Source of the DNA: Lineus longissimus
Taxonomy: Eukaryota > Nemertea > Pilidiophora > Heteronemertea > Lineidae
Reading direction: 5' to 3'
DNA: 64,000 nucleotides
Assembly: GCF_910592395.1 (NCBI RefSeq)
Contig: NC_088309.1
Coordinates: forward strand, 16,370,599-16,434,598
In this document: piece after piece, positions 53,691 through 64,000 of the stretch
Layout: each line of letters opens with the position of its first letter
Position numbering within the stretch: position 1 is the stretch's first letter
The notes under the pieces: generated by a model
Database searches by the model: none
The model's input: the letters and a program-made list of their open reading frames with translations, nothing else
What the model was told of the DNA's origin: nothing
Position numbers and translations under genes: made by a program

Positions 53691-53886
53691 CTTTTCTCTC
53701 CAAGGTGCTGCCTTGTCGCCATAATCATAACGCACCTCGACATTGGGAGATAAATCTTTCTTGGCAAAGAGCAGAAGACATGGAACTCCATGAATAAGAG
53801 TCTTCTTCACAAATGCTGTAGCTGTTTTTTGAGGTTCATCGTTAGCATATCGTGCTATGTGTTCATCATGGTTAGTGGCATCAATG
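53691..53886 (-). CDS. SET gene exon 3: C-terminal half of the SET domain
   Basis: Acceptor TATCATTTCAG before 53886, donor AAG|GTGAGT at 53690. The frame completes the split codon from exon 2 and reads CIDATNHDEHIARYANDEPQ, VPCLLLFAKKDLSPNVEVRY and DYGDKAAPWREK. CIDAT..., the ARYANDEP cofactor/substrate block (NH.. equivalent) and E(V)RYDYGD are hallmarks of SET lysine methyltransferases, closest in style to KMT5A/SET8-like domains. The exon ends in phase 0. The substrate is unknown; a histone or other chromatin protein is the family expectation. Confidence 0.85.
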
Positions 53887-54299
53887 CTGAAATGATATAA
53901 AAAAGCTTGGAAACAAGTTTTTTCTATGTATTAAATTAAAACAGAACTAACAAATATTTTAGCATCCAAATTCGTAGGACCAGTGGTTTATAGAATATGC
54001 GCCTTCAAAAACAAGGCGGGGTTCCAAGAGATTTCGAGTATTAAGTGTAGCTTTGACAAAAGATCAAGTACCCTTGAGCTCTTCTCTATCATGTATCTCC
54101 TCGGAATGATTATCAAAACTACCAATTTTTAGGTAACACGAAAAACAGGATGACAGACCGTGGGAACAAAACCTTTCACATAAGGTAAATTGAAAAATGT
54201 CTCAAACTGAATTCCATGTTGAACTGTCACTGTCATTGACTGCAAAGCGTAGTTTTTAAGAGGCTATACCAGTACATGTACAACTGGTAGGCTACTTAC

Positions 54300-54462
54300 C
54301 ACATTGTTTCTCCACTTTCGGAAAAATGATAGAGGTAACTATGCTTATTGCTTCGATAGCGTTCTTCTCGTTTCTCTGCTTCTTTGCCGTCTATCAATTC
54401 TCCCTTGTATTCGGCAAGGCATTCACCAGCTTTCATTTTGGAAGTTGTAAACAAACCTTTCC
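54300..54462 (-). CDS. SET gene exon 2: N-terminal half of the SET domain
   Basis: Acceptor TTTTTTTGCAG, donor ATGTG|GTAAGT. It reads GKGLFTTSKMKAGECLAEYK, GELIDGKEAEKREERYRSNK and YLYHFSESGETM. GKG(L/V)F.......G......Y.GE.I is the SET entry motif. 163 nt, entering in phase 1 and leaving in phase 2, consistent with both neighbours. Confidence 0.85.
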
Positions 54463-55414
54463 CTGCAAAAAAAATTTAAATTAAATTGTCAGTCATGTTT
54501 AGTGGTACAAAATGTATTTCAGACCTCTAGTACAGCCTAAAGCTAGCAGCACACGACACCCTAACTGAGTGAACGCCTCTCGCCACCAGAGTTGCCGTCA
54601 GCGGAAACTGGTCTGAGCATACGCTGCGTTCAGTAGCGTCTTTTTCACCACTTTAACCCACCCTGGACATTGCAATGCGAAATCATGCGACACCAAGATG
54701 CCAGCTGTGTAGGCCTACATGTATGGTGGTGGTGTGGGACAACGCCAGCCACTGCATTTGCGGCCTCATTATAAAACTAGTAGGGCCGAGGGCCTACCGC
54801 CCTATGCAAATGTTCGGGTCGAAATTCAGCATGCCTGCAGACCTGTTTCATGCCTTCATCGCGAGTGATATCTCAATGTCTGTAAAAAGCAATTTTCAAC
54901 TTATCATCTGGCCACGCATAAAATCTGACAACAATTATCCCCACGAACTGTAGCTGCAGCTGTACACATGTAATACAAGTTTCCAGATCCTCAAAATAGG
55001 GTGATAACTACGATCGGTGTCGCGGTGCGCGAGACTAATCAGTATATTGCGTACTGAATAAAGAAAAACTCTCCTTGGCAACGGGCGTGGGAACTTCTAA
55101 TATCGGGCCCGCCAGGATCAGATATCGGGTTTAAAGGCTAAGAAACTAAATGAAACTAGAAATTTGAATGTTTATTTCAAGAATTAAACCGTATACAAAC
55201 ATTTTACAACGTATTTTTAAGTTGAAAAAAAACGTATTTTCAGCACTGTAAAGGCCGTACCATAACGGTAAAAACCGTATTCCGTAAAGTCGGGAATTCA
55301 GTCGTACCAAAATACGGCCATTCCGTACAGGTACGCAGCCCTGTATACATGTATAATGCTGTAGCCATCATGAAATTGAAATGCCATTGCCTGTTCTCTT
55401 CAAATCTGACTTAC
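54463..55414. other. Intron 1 of the SET gene
   Basis: No coding signal on either strand. The plus-strand 92-codon frame at 54675-54953 has no recognisable feature. Confidence 0.6.
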
Positions 55415-55541
55415 CAATGACGTCATCAATTTCCCTAACTTCAAGATTCAAGGTGTTCTTTGATACTTGTGCAAGATGCACCTCCATTTTCGAAGCACCA
55501 CATTGGCGTTCAGTCTTGCGAGTCAGTGTGTGACTGGCCAT
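55415..55541 (-). CDS. SET gene exon 1 (first coding exon)
   Basis: The ATG at 55541 (context TGGAACATGG) opens MASHTLTRKTERQCGASKME and continues through NTLNLEVREIDDVIG to a donor ATTG|GTAAGT at 55414. The 127-nt length gives the phase needed by exon 2. A CATCTTCCAG acceptor lies 6 nt upstream of the ATG, so a non-coding first exon probably lies further right. Confidence 0.7.
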
Positions 55542-55547
55542 GTTCCA

Positions 55548-56087
55548 CTGGAAGATGAAATAACAAGATGTTCATAATCACAGCAATTAGGACTGAGTAC
55601 CTCTTGTGCACCTTTTTGGGCACAACCAAATTCAGCCCCATGTCAACTAGTCAGGGCAGGTGTTCCCGAAGCCTTTGTTAATAATATGTTAGGGACGCCG
55701 TTACAACTGGATTGATGAATAGCGTAACGATACCGTTAACCTGACGAGGACTTCAGGAACACCAGCCCCGTTTCATAACAATAACATTACTAGGCCTATA
55801 CAATGTTGGTAAAGTTATGAATCAGGCTGATGCATGCTCGTTTCTATGCTCATACATCAGTTCGGGCCTACATGTGCATGTAGGCCTACTGATAGAAACG
55901 TGGTGCATGCGTGTTGGTTTGTTGCACAAAAAAACCAATGCACAAGAGTATCACTTGTGCACAGAAATGAGAATAGTTGCACAAGCAACTGCCTAGGGAA
56001 CCCCAATGTCAGACCATCACAGTTCAAACAGGGTTTCAAAAAATCAAAGGCCTACTATCAATTGAATTCAACTTCAGGTTTATTCAC
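55548..56087. other. Upstream region of the SET gene, no gene seen
   Basis: Contains CTTGTGCAC/GTGCACAAG motifs near 55610 and 55940-55985. A promoter cannot be placed from sequence alone. Confidence 0.4.
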
Positions 56088-56414
56088 AGTGTTCTCCACA
56101 GCCTTCGAGTTAAGAGGGGGGGGCTGATCTACGCGTTTTTCGCGTGCACGGAGACCATTTTTGCGCGAACTGGTAAAATTGTTCAAAATTCTGTTTTGAC
56201 TCGAATTTTGAAGATTTTAAGGACTTCAGACATTTTTTAAAGGCATATTGGTTCATATTATAGCATTTTAAGGAGGATAAAACGAATTAGGAGGTCATTT
56301 TCAACAAAAAAAAAAAATAAATAAAAAAAAAAAATTTTGGATTTTTTTTAAGAGGGGGGCGGAAAACGGACTCCCCCGCGAGGCACCCCCTACTTAACTG
56401 CTGTGGAGAACACT
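56088..56414. mobile_element. 327-bp MITE with TATTCAC target duplication
   Basis: Termini AGTGTTCTCCACAGC (56088) and GCTGTGGAGAACACT (ending 56414) are inverted. The inverted similarity continues for about 30 bp (TTAAG.GGGGG). TATTCAC flanks both ends (56081-56087, 56415-56421). The interior is A/T-rich with no coding capacity. A 7-8 bp duplication would suit hAT-like transposition. Confidence 0.85.
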
Positions 56415-56894
56415 TATTCACTACTATCATTTTGTATAATGATGATATAGGCCTATTTGCTACTAGCATTGCTTGTATTGCATGCATTTGGCTGTAGGCC
56501 CTATAGCCTATTAGGGACATGGCGAAATTAGGGTGGCCAGGTCAGTTCGTCATGTTCGTTGTTAGGCCTTTCGGGCATAATAAAAGCGATAATTTTGGTT
56601 CAGCATGGAATCATTAGAAGGAAGAAGTGTCAAAATATATTGTCAGAAAGTTTCATTTGAGTTTATGAACGCGAAATTTGCTTTTGATGCCGATTTCCAA
56701 GGGGTGTGTGTGGCAGAATTTATGTTTTGATATCAGTAAAATCACATCACAAACACTCACAGTTCAGCATAACAAAACAAAAATGGCAAATAATCTATGT
56801 TGACGATATCCTGTTTAACCTACCTATTTCATGAAAAAAATCCTTCACCGGGTGAAACAAAACCATGAAACGTCGGGTTACTTGTCATGGATCT
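56415..56894. other. No gene recognised
   Basis: Short frames only between two MITE-like elements. Confidence 0.5.
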
Positions 56895-57104
56895 GGCTTA
56901 CTGGACTTTGCGGGGTAGTTGTAAAACAAGAAACACAGAAACGAAACAGAAACACAGAAACGCAGAAACGAAACGCAGAAACGAAAATCAAACGGGTTTT
57001 CATAAAAGTTGGAATCAAGCGGCACGCCGATACTTTCCTTGCCCAATAGGTACCGTTGCGTAGAATAGTTTTTTGGCGAAATATTGCGCAAAGTCCAGTA
57101 AGCC
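56895..57104. mobile_element. 210-bp foldback element with 18-bp inverted ends
   Basis: GGCTTACTGGACTTTGCG (56895-56912) is the exact complement of CGCAAAGTCCAGTAAGCC (57087-57104). The left part carries an AAACACAGAAACG purine-rich repeat. A third copy of the right end lies at 58645-58690. Small, non-coding, MITE-like. Confidence 0.7.
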
Positions 57105-58640
57105 AAGTACCAGGATCATTCTACAAATCCCGTCTGATGCAGCACTAAATGCAAGGTACGGTACCAGTACATGGGTGAATCATTTCGACGTTATGTGAGA
57201 CGTGAGAGACCAATTTTGGCGACTAGAATAGAGTAAAGTGTGGGGGGGGGCGGGCACTAGACTTGGACTTGGAGTAACTCAATCTTGCCTGCCCAGCTGC
57301 TGCCTTTAAATAGTCCCTTTAAATATCTGTTTATGTTAATGAGGTTGCAGTAGGGAAGTTCAGCCTAGTGTCGTGCACAGGCCATGGAATGTACAAAAGA
57401 ACAGGACTCGCTATTCGAAGGACTATTTTCTATTTACGCCGTGTAGTACATACATGTAGTGTATTGGCACGATCAAGGCCGGATGCTGCCAATCTGCGCA
57501 CACGTTGATGAGGCTAAAAGGGGTATTGGGAAATGAGCATTCCTCCTTCCATTCCGACTGAATACCAGTTTTAGTTACACCCGCGTTCGCGGCCACAACC
57601 ATGGCAACAAGATGGAGTCTGCAGACCAGAATTCGCCACAAGACTGGTTTCTGCGTTTCGTTTCTGTGTTTCTGTGTTTCTGTTTCGTTTCTGTGTTTCT
57701 TGTTTTACAACTACCCGACTTTGCGCAACGAAACGAAACGAGCGAAATGGGGGAGCGACCATTATGTTTTACCCCCGGTACGTCAAGTTCGATACATGGT
57801 GTCAGTCACCAGTATGGATGTGTCTTCCATTATGAATATGTGTTTTTAAAAATCAAAATCATGAATTTCCTTTCCATTAGAAGAAAACGATGACGACGTT
57901 TCAGTTTAGGAGCCTAAGTTTTGTGGTCCCAATGGCCAAATTAACCCCTCATTGGCTGAAAAGTCGATTCACCGGTCACAAATGGTCGAAAATGACCCCC
58001 AAAACTTCAGACCCCCAACCTGGTAATTATCACGGTCAGCCCACAACAAAATTTCTATGGTTTGAAGATCTAACCCCAGGCTGTATTATCTGCCGGAAAT
58101 TGATTTTCATCGGCACGTCTGGGAAAATCTATGGGGCGCTAAACTTGACCAATTCAACTTTTTAATGCATTAGCAATTTGATAATAAATGTAGTGTGTAC
58201 CCGTAACCGCTTGAGGTCTGGACTCACGTAAATTACCAAAATTACATGCCAAATTCGCACATGACCTGTTATTTCTCAAAGCTTGGAAGCTCAAATGTCT
58301 GAATGTAATGTATGCGCGTTATGTATACTCTCAGCAAGCGAATAGTTGTGATCGTTCGTTTTTGATACGAATCGTTTCCTGTATGGCCGTTACAAGCCGT
58401 TGTCTGAATATGATGTGAACCTGTTTACTGTTCAATGCTGCTCCCTGTGACGCTGTACCCGCAAATGTTCAATGAAAAAAATGCTGAAAATAACTTACAC
58501 GGCTTGTTCGCATCGTAAACATAGTGGTACCCGTGGTACTGTCTTTGCGTTTGGCCTAACTTTACAACGATTACTCCCCATGTAACCACGATCTAGGATG
58601 GACAGGCTGTGTATATGAATAGGAAAAGTCACCTAGGGAC
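57105..58640. other. No gene recognised; inverted copy of a purine-rich repeat at 57650-57715
   Basis: 57650-57715 (CGTTTCTGTGTTTCTGTG and so on to TTGTTTTACAACTAC) is the inverse of about 56921-56990. The pair could form a hairpin of about 65 bp across 660 bp. Plus-strand frames at 57601-57893 pass through this repeat and are not convincing genes. Confidence 0.5.
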
Positions 58641-58644
58641 CGTT

Positions 58645-58690
58645 GCGTAGAATACTTTTTTGGCGAAATATTGCGCAAAGTCCAGTAAGC
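58645..58690 (+). repeat. Third copy of the foldback element end
   Basis: GCGTAGAATACTTTTTTGGC then GAAATATTGCGCAAAGTCCA matches 57056-57104 almost exactly and lies directly before the truncated LINE. Confidence 0.75.
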
Positions 58691-58703
58691 CCATGGATCT
58701 GAC

Positions 58704-60659
58704 ATGAATATGAACGGAGAACTGAGACGCGAAATCAACTATAAACGAAAACTTCGACGGACTTTTGAGAAGTACCGTTCAAAAAACAATTTCGAACGTT
58801 TTAGATATCAAAGAAACAAAGTTACTAAATTAAAGCAAGCAGCAATTAGAAACTACTTCCATGAAAGGTGTGCTGGTGGGCCGCAGTCTAGGGACTTTTG
58901 GCCCACCATCAAGCCTTTCCTGAGCAAGGGCTCAAACCACGGGCAAGAAATTTGTCTTCTAGAAGATGACCACGTCATCTCCGACCCTAATGCAGTCGCC
59001 AGTATATTTAACAGTCATTTTTCAAAAGTAGCCAAGGACATAGGTAAAGACCTCTCTGAGGATGAAGTCAAAACTCACCCTAGTGTCAAGAAAATTAAGG
59101 ACAACACGCCAGTTATAACTCCATTTATATTCACACCAGTGTCAATCAAACAGGTGGAAAAGTATGTTTCATCCATTGGCAACAAAAAGGCAACAGGCCT
59201 GGATAATATCTCGGCAAAAATTCTTAAGATAATCAAACCTGTTTACCTACCCCATCTCACTAGAATTATAAATAGTATGTTTGAGTCGGGTGTTTTCCCC
59301 ACAGAACTGAAGTGTGCTCGAGTCACCCCCATCTATAAAAAAGACGATGCACTCCAGAAGAAAAACTATCGACCTGTTAGTGTGCTTCCTATTAAGTCGA
59401 AGGTGTTTGAGAGGGCTATGGTGGACCAACTGAATGGGCATTTCAGTGAACTCTTTCATCCTTTCTTGTCAGCCTATCGCAGAGGCTACAGCTGTCAGTT
59501 TGCGTTACTGGCACTCACGGAGGATTGGAGGAAGGCACTGGATGATGGCCATTTTGTTGGTGCAATTCTCATGGACCTCTCGAAGGCCTTCGACTGCTTA
59601 CCACACAACCTAATCTTGGAAAAGCTGAGTGCTTATAAAACATCAGATTCGGCTGTATCTCTGCTCCGGAGCTACCTTTCTGGCAGAGAACAATGCGTCA
59701 AAATTGGTAATGCTCAGGGCGAATTCCTACTCCTGACGAAAGGAGTCCCACATGGTTCAATAGCTGGACCAGTGTTATTTAATATTTTCATAAATGATAT
59801 TTTTTATTCTGTCCAAAAAAGCAACTTGTAAAATTATGCAGATGACAATACCATCTCATATTCCCACAAAAATTTTACAACAATGAAACGCACCTTGGAG
59901 GCTGACGGTAGTGCCCTTGTTGATTGGTTTACTACAAATCAGATGCAAGCAAATCCAGGGAAGTTTCAGGGTCTTGCGGTGGGTAAAAAAACTCATACCA
60001 AGAAACCTACTTTCAGCATCCAGGGTGCAGAAATCGAATGTACGGACGAGACCAAGCTGCTTGGAGTAACTCTTGATTACAAACTAAATTTCGATGTTCA
60101 TATTGCTATCATGGCCAAGAAAATTGGTCGCCAGATCAATGTTTTAAAACGTATAGGTCAGTACCTTCCGATCAGTTGCCGTAAAACTATCTATCAATGT
60201 TTCATCCAGTCAAGTTTCAATTTTTGCCCAATCATCTGGCATTTTTGTAGTGTATCTAACACAAAAAAACTGGAAAGATTAACTTATAGGGCCCTTAAAC
60301 TTGTGTATAAAGATCATACTAGCTCATACGAGTCACTTCTCGCAGAGGACGCTTCGGTCTCCCTACACTTACGCAGACAGAGAACTATTGCTGAAAAAGT
60401 GTACAAAATCCTAGAAAAACAAAGACCCTCCTACTTGTTGAACCTCATAAAAGAAAAAGAAATCTCGCACAACCTTCGTAGCAATAATGTGCAGATCAAT
60501 CATTTTAACAGTATATCATATGGTAAAAATAGTTTTATATATGAAGCCTCACGGATTTGGAATGACCTGCCAAACCATATCCGTGAGGCCAATAATTTTA
60601 CCATTTTTAGCTCACCTCTTAGCAGAGGTGAGCTTATCCCATACCGTGGCGTCCGTCGT

Positions 60660-60733
<74 letters not shown>

Positions 60734-62055
60734 CGTCGTCGTCCGTCGTCCGTTAGCAGGGCACGTTTCGTAACTGTTAGAGCTATTGAGTTGAAACATG
60801 GTACACATGTACCCTTATGTAATGACACCTGGGACACCAAGTTTCGGTCCGATTCGTTTCATGGTTTGGCCACCAGGGGGCCAAACGTTAAAAGTGAAAA
60901 TATGCAATATCTCCCTTAATAGTAGTCAGGAAATTTTGAAAAAAATATGGTAGGTACTTCTAGCAAAGGTGCATCATATATCCTCCGGGTTTTTGATTTG
61001 ACCTCCTTTTCAAGGTCACAGAGGTCAAATGGTGTAAATTGGCCGTTAGGATGTAACGATGGCACGTTTCTAAACTGCAATGACTATTGATACCAAATTT
61101 GGTACACATTTACCCCTTAGTCAGGTGATCTCAGGGACCGAAGTTTGGTCCAATATGATTCACCACTTGACCACCAGGGGGCAAAATCCAAAAACCTTAA
61201 AAATGTGATTATTCCTTAACTTCTTGCCCGATTGCCACCAATTTGATATCATGGGTACATCTAACCACCATACAGTATATGTCACACAGGTTTTTAATTT
61301 GACCTTCTTGTCAAGGTCACAGAGGTCAAATGGCGTAAATTCGCCGTCAGGCCGTAACTATGGCACGTTTCTTAACTGCAATGACTATTGATCACAAATT
61401 GAGTACACATGTACCCCTTGGTCAGGTGATCTCAGGTACCGAAGTTTGGTGCGATCTGATTTGCCGTTTGGCCTCCAGGGAGGGGGCCAAATCCTAAATT
61501 CTTCAAAATGCCATTATTCCTAGTAATGACTTGCCTGATTGGCACCAATTTTATATCATAGGGACATCTAATTCTAACAACCATTCAATGTGTCACCCGG
61601 GTCTTCTTTGATTTGACCTACTTTTCAAGGTCACAGAGGTCGAATGTACTGTAAATTGGCCATTTTGGGGAAATTGTAATTGCTTGGACCTACATCAAAC
61701 CTAACACTACATGACACAAGACCATGCTCTTTATCCATCTTTCCTCCACATGAGGTGAGCACAATGGCCCTGGCCATTTCATTCGTAAACTTTTATTAAC
61801 TTGGAAGGGTGATAAATGTAAATGTGCTATGTGTGCTTTTTAAACTGTGTTTGTACTATTGCCTTTTAGAGACATAACCCTGTAGGGCTATTGTTTTACT
61901 ATTTGTAAATTAATCTTGTGATAACTCTGTATTATTTATTCTTTTGTTATTTTAATCATGTTAGATATCGGTTGAAGAGCCCACCACAGCTCACGTTTTT
62001 TATGTATTCCCATACCGATGAAAAATAAAGTTTATCTTATCTTATCTTATCTTAT
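58704..62055 (+). pseudogene. 5'-truncated LINE reverse transcriptase with stop before YADD and nested repeat
   Basis: The frame from 58704 starts in the region between endonuclease and RT (ELRREINYKRKLRRTFEKYR). RT motifs follow: NKKATGLDNISAKILK, YRPVSVLPIKSKVFERAM, AILMDLSKAFDCLPHNL (motif A) and GVPHGSIAGPVLFNIFINDI (motif B). A TAA at 59829-59831 falls two residues before YADD (motif C), and the frame then continues to 60608, where repeat copy 3 interrupts it. The LINE resumes after 61784 with a short Cys-rich end (CKCAMCAF), stop, 3' UTR, AATAAAG and a TATCT/TCTTA tail to about 62055. CR1/L2-like by its tail and C-terminus. Dead: no endonuclease, a stop in RT and a nested insertion. Confidence 0.9.
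60609..61784 (+). mobile_element. AGCTCACC hairpin-headed repeat, copy 3, nested in the LINE
   Basis: Same ends as copies 1 and 2; the GTC microsatellite is longest here (about 60655-60745). CCACCAGGGGGC at 60870-60881 and 61171-61182, plus AGGTCA-CAG-AGGTCA repeats. The LINE frame is continuous on either side of it, so it is a true insertion about 1.18 kb long. Confidence 0.9.
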
Positions 62056-62385
62056 CTTATGTCTGGATGGAATTGTGCACATGGTCGAAAAATGGCCGCC
62101 TAATAGTCTTCCGGGCATGCGCAGTAGAATCTTGTGATAATGGGGTAGAGGGCGCTACTGCAGTGTGAATGATCGTCCATCCATCTTGCGAATGGAGTCC
62201 AAGCACTTTAGTTGGATAGTTTTATGCTTGTGCACAGATTTCTTCTGGACACCAAAAAATGATCCACAGGATGCCATTTTTCAAAAATAAAACCACTTTC
62301 TTATGCACATATGTGCATACGAAAAAAATGATGCACAATACCCCCCTGTAGCGAAAAATTGATGCACAAGGGTACATTCTTCAAG

Positions 62386-62526
62386 GCAGATGGATGGACG
62401 GACGGACGGACGGACGGACGGACGGACGGACGGACGGACGGACGGACGGATGGATGGACGGACGGACGGACGCCACTGAACAACTTATTTGACAAGCTCG
62501 GCTGACTTAGTCAGCTGAGCTAAAAA
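62386..62526. repeat. GGAC microsatellite with GCTGACTTAGTCAGC hairpin end
   Basis: About 20 GGAC/GGAT units, then CGCCACTGAACAACTTATTT and a GCTGACTTAGTCAGCTGAGC end with TAAAAAT. Same family as 2341-2456. Confidence 0.85.
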
Positions 62527-64000
62527 TAACGAAGTCAGATATCAATAACAGTAAATTTGTTTAGAATTATAACATTGTAAACAACTTATATACATATAGG
62601 TATAAAGCATATATTGGTAGGTGTTTCCAAGAGATGGAAGATATTTCACTTATGAATTCTATACAATAAGGTACATTTCATGAGAACTAAATCTCTGGTT
62701 ACACAATATTAGGTATTTTTTGCATAGAAGAAACTCAATCACTGCTTCACTAAATGTAAACAAAACACAGCTGATCTACGGTTGCTATGACGACGCATGT
62801 CACAGTGACATTGACCGGGGCCACGGGGGCGTAGCTATTGATTGATGTTCACCTGTTGATGATTCAGAATCGAATAATCTTACGTCATTACTTGACGCCT
62901 TTTATACTGAAACGCGACATCGCGTCGTGCTCTCTAAACCAATGACACAATTTGTAACATAATGTAACGCCACAGAGCTTGCCGCTGATTGGCGCGTCAA
63001 GACGGCGATCAAAACTTCGGTAAATTTTCAACACGTTTTCCTAACTTTGGATTACAAAATCTTCGGAAATATACAAGCTTTCGTAAAACCATGAACACAG
63101 TTTCTTTATAAGGTAATCATGCATCATTATTTAAACTTTCAGTTGATTTCATAAACATTTAGTAGACGCGCGGCCCGAAGTTTCAGAAAATACCCCTTCG
63201 CCACGTGTTCTCAAGAACCTCACAGCTGATTCAGCGTTACGAAAGTTCGGACCAAACTCATTTTGGAGGTAGATAGATGACTCAAAGGTCCATATATACA
63301 TTATATTTGATTAGATACATTAGGGAAAATACCTGGACTCTCATACACATTAATTTTGAATAGTTTGGTTCGTATATCTTTTCAATACGAGATGTTGATG
63401 CACCAGGGCAAACACGATATCACAACAAATTCCCGATCATGAATGTGATGATGTCATCACGAAACGGGCAGTGTCGTGTCAAACTCTTTTCAAAAGCATC
63501 TTATGGAACTGACAAAGCACCTGTATGTGGATAACGGATTTATATGAAAGATTGACCCAATGCCGAAAACCGCATATAATTTGCATGCGTATTTTGTAAG
63601 ATCGAAATCAACGACGGCCCGCTTGTCGTTGACCTCACACAAAAATGTACGTGAAGCGCGCCACAGTATTACGGGCATAGCGGAGTGTAAAATGTACAAG
63701 TAAACAACTTTGCACAGGACCATAGCCCATGTATTTGTACAGAATTGTACAGCGTACATTCCAACAGGGCGAAACCGGCTGAGATCAAAGGATTTTGAGC
63801 AAACTTGTTGTGATCATTTAAGCTGACCCTAGATCGTTTTCTGAGATAACTTGTTTTGAAACAAGTTCTTGAACATACTTCTTTTTACCTAACTCACTTT
63901 TTGAACTATATAAATCCTCAATTCTTTGCTAAATACTCAAAATAACTGTCTTCTTAACAATCCCACGACGATACAGAGTATTGGAGAGGTGATGGAAAGA
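62527..64000. other. No gene recognised to the window edge
   Basis: AT-rich with short frames only. Some CpG-richer stretches (62.9-63.2 kb) could be a promoter, but nothing decisive is visible. Confidence 0.5.

Noticed and set aside
60634-60840. Poly-Ser, poly-Asp, poly-Thr and poly-Arg frames around 60.65-60.75 kb (also 5.2 and 31.3 kb)
   Set aside because: Translations of the GTC microsatellite in the head of the dispersed repeat; not genes.

Overview
This is a window of animal nuclear DNA that is very rich in mobile elements. One GT-AG spliced host gene, many intron-like and intergenic low-complexity stretches, nested LINE, Helitron and Maverick/Polinton insertions, and no prokaryotic gene organisation all point to a metazoan. 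The mix of element types suggests a marine invertebrate, perhaps a deuterostome such as an echinoderm, hemichordate or amphioxus. That placement is an impression; nothing in the window fixes the species. I see no rRNA, CRISPR array or intact tRNA gene.

Layout. 1-9.6 kb: decayed repeats, including two C-terminal remnants of a Helentron-type PIF1 helicase (the second continues into an AP-endonuclease domain), copy 1 of a 1.1 kb hairpin-headed repeat, and a 60-bp minisatellite. 9,654-28,968: a complete 19.3-kb Maverick/Polinton with a perfect 6-bp target duplication (TATGTC), 930/938-bp terminal inverted repeats (TIRs) that differ at only about 3 bases plus one 8-bp microsatellite unit, and a virus-like gene set: protein-primed DNA polymerase B, retrovirus-like integrase, packaging ATPase, major-capsid candidate, penton-like and fibre-like candidates, several small membrane proteins and a zinc-ribbon protein. 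The termini look young but the interior is broken: a LINE fragment splits the polymerase, a stop codon interrupts the penton-like gene, frame breaks affect the capsid candidate and two other genes, and a 1.9-kb insertion splits another. 28.97-33.8 kb: a partial duplicate of the left-flank block, copy 2 of the 1.1-kb repeat, and a 438-bp tandem duplication carrying exon-like signals. 33.1-38.2 kb: a Helitron whose helicase has lost its Walker B segment; its 3' terminus (hairpin + CTAG) is visible.

40.98-55.54 kb (minus strand): one host gene assembled here from five phase-compatible exons. It encodes a SET methyltransferase domain, a long repetitive acidic/Ser-rich region, two zinc-finger-like motifs, a C-terminal segment that looks like a tyrosine recombinase, and a SANT/Myb-like tail. 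A single in-frame TGA lies just before the predicted catalytic His/Tyr. Its introns hold a 122-bp minisatellite and a 2.7-kb array of ~300-bp units that carry CTCF-like and nuclear-receptor-like motifs. 55.5-64 kb: MITEs, a 5'-truncated LINE with a stop just before its YADD box and copy 3 of the 1.1-kb repeat nested in its end, a GGAC microsatellite, and sequence without recognisable genes.

How it fits together. The Polinton is arranged like a compact virus genome: genes abut (TAA directly followed by ATG), most start codons sit in a TAAATG context, one divergent gene pair is separated by only 28 bp, and all three convergent gene ends carry palindromes over the stop codons. This suggests the element carries its own virus-type transcription signals. 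The duplicated gene inside each TIR is a candidate single-strand-binding protein, which would suit protein-primed replication.
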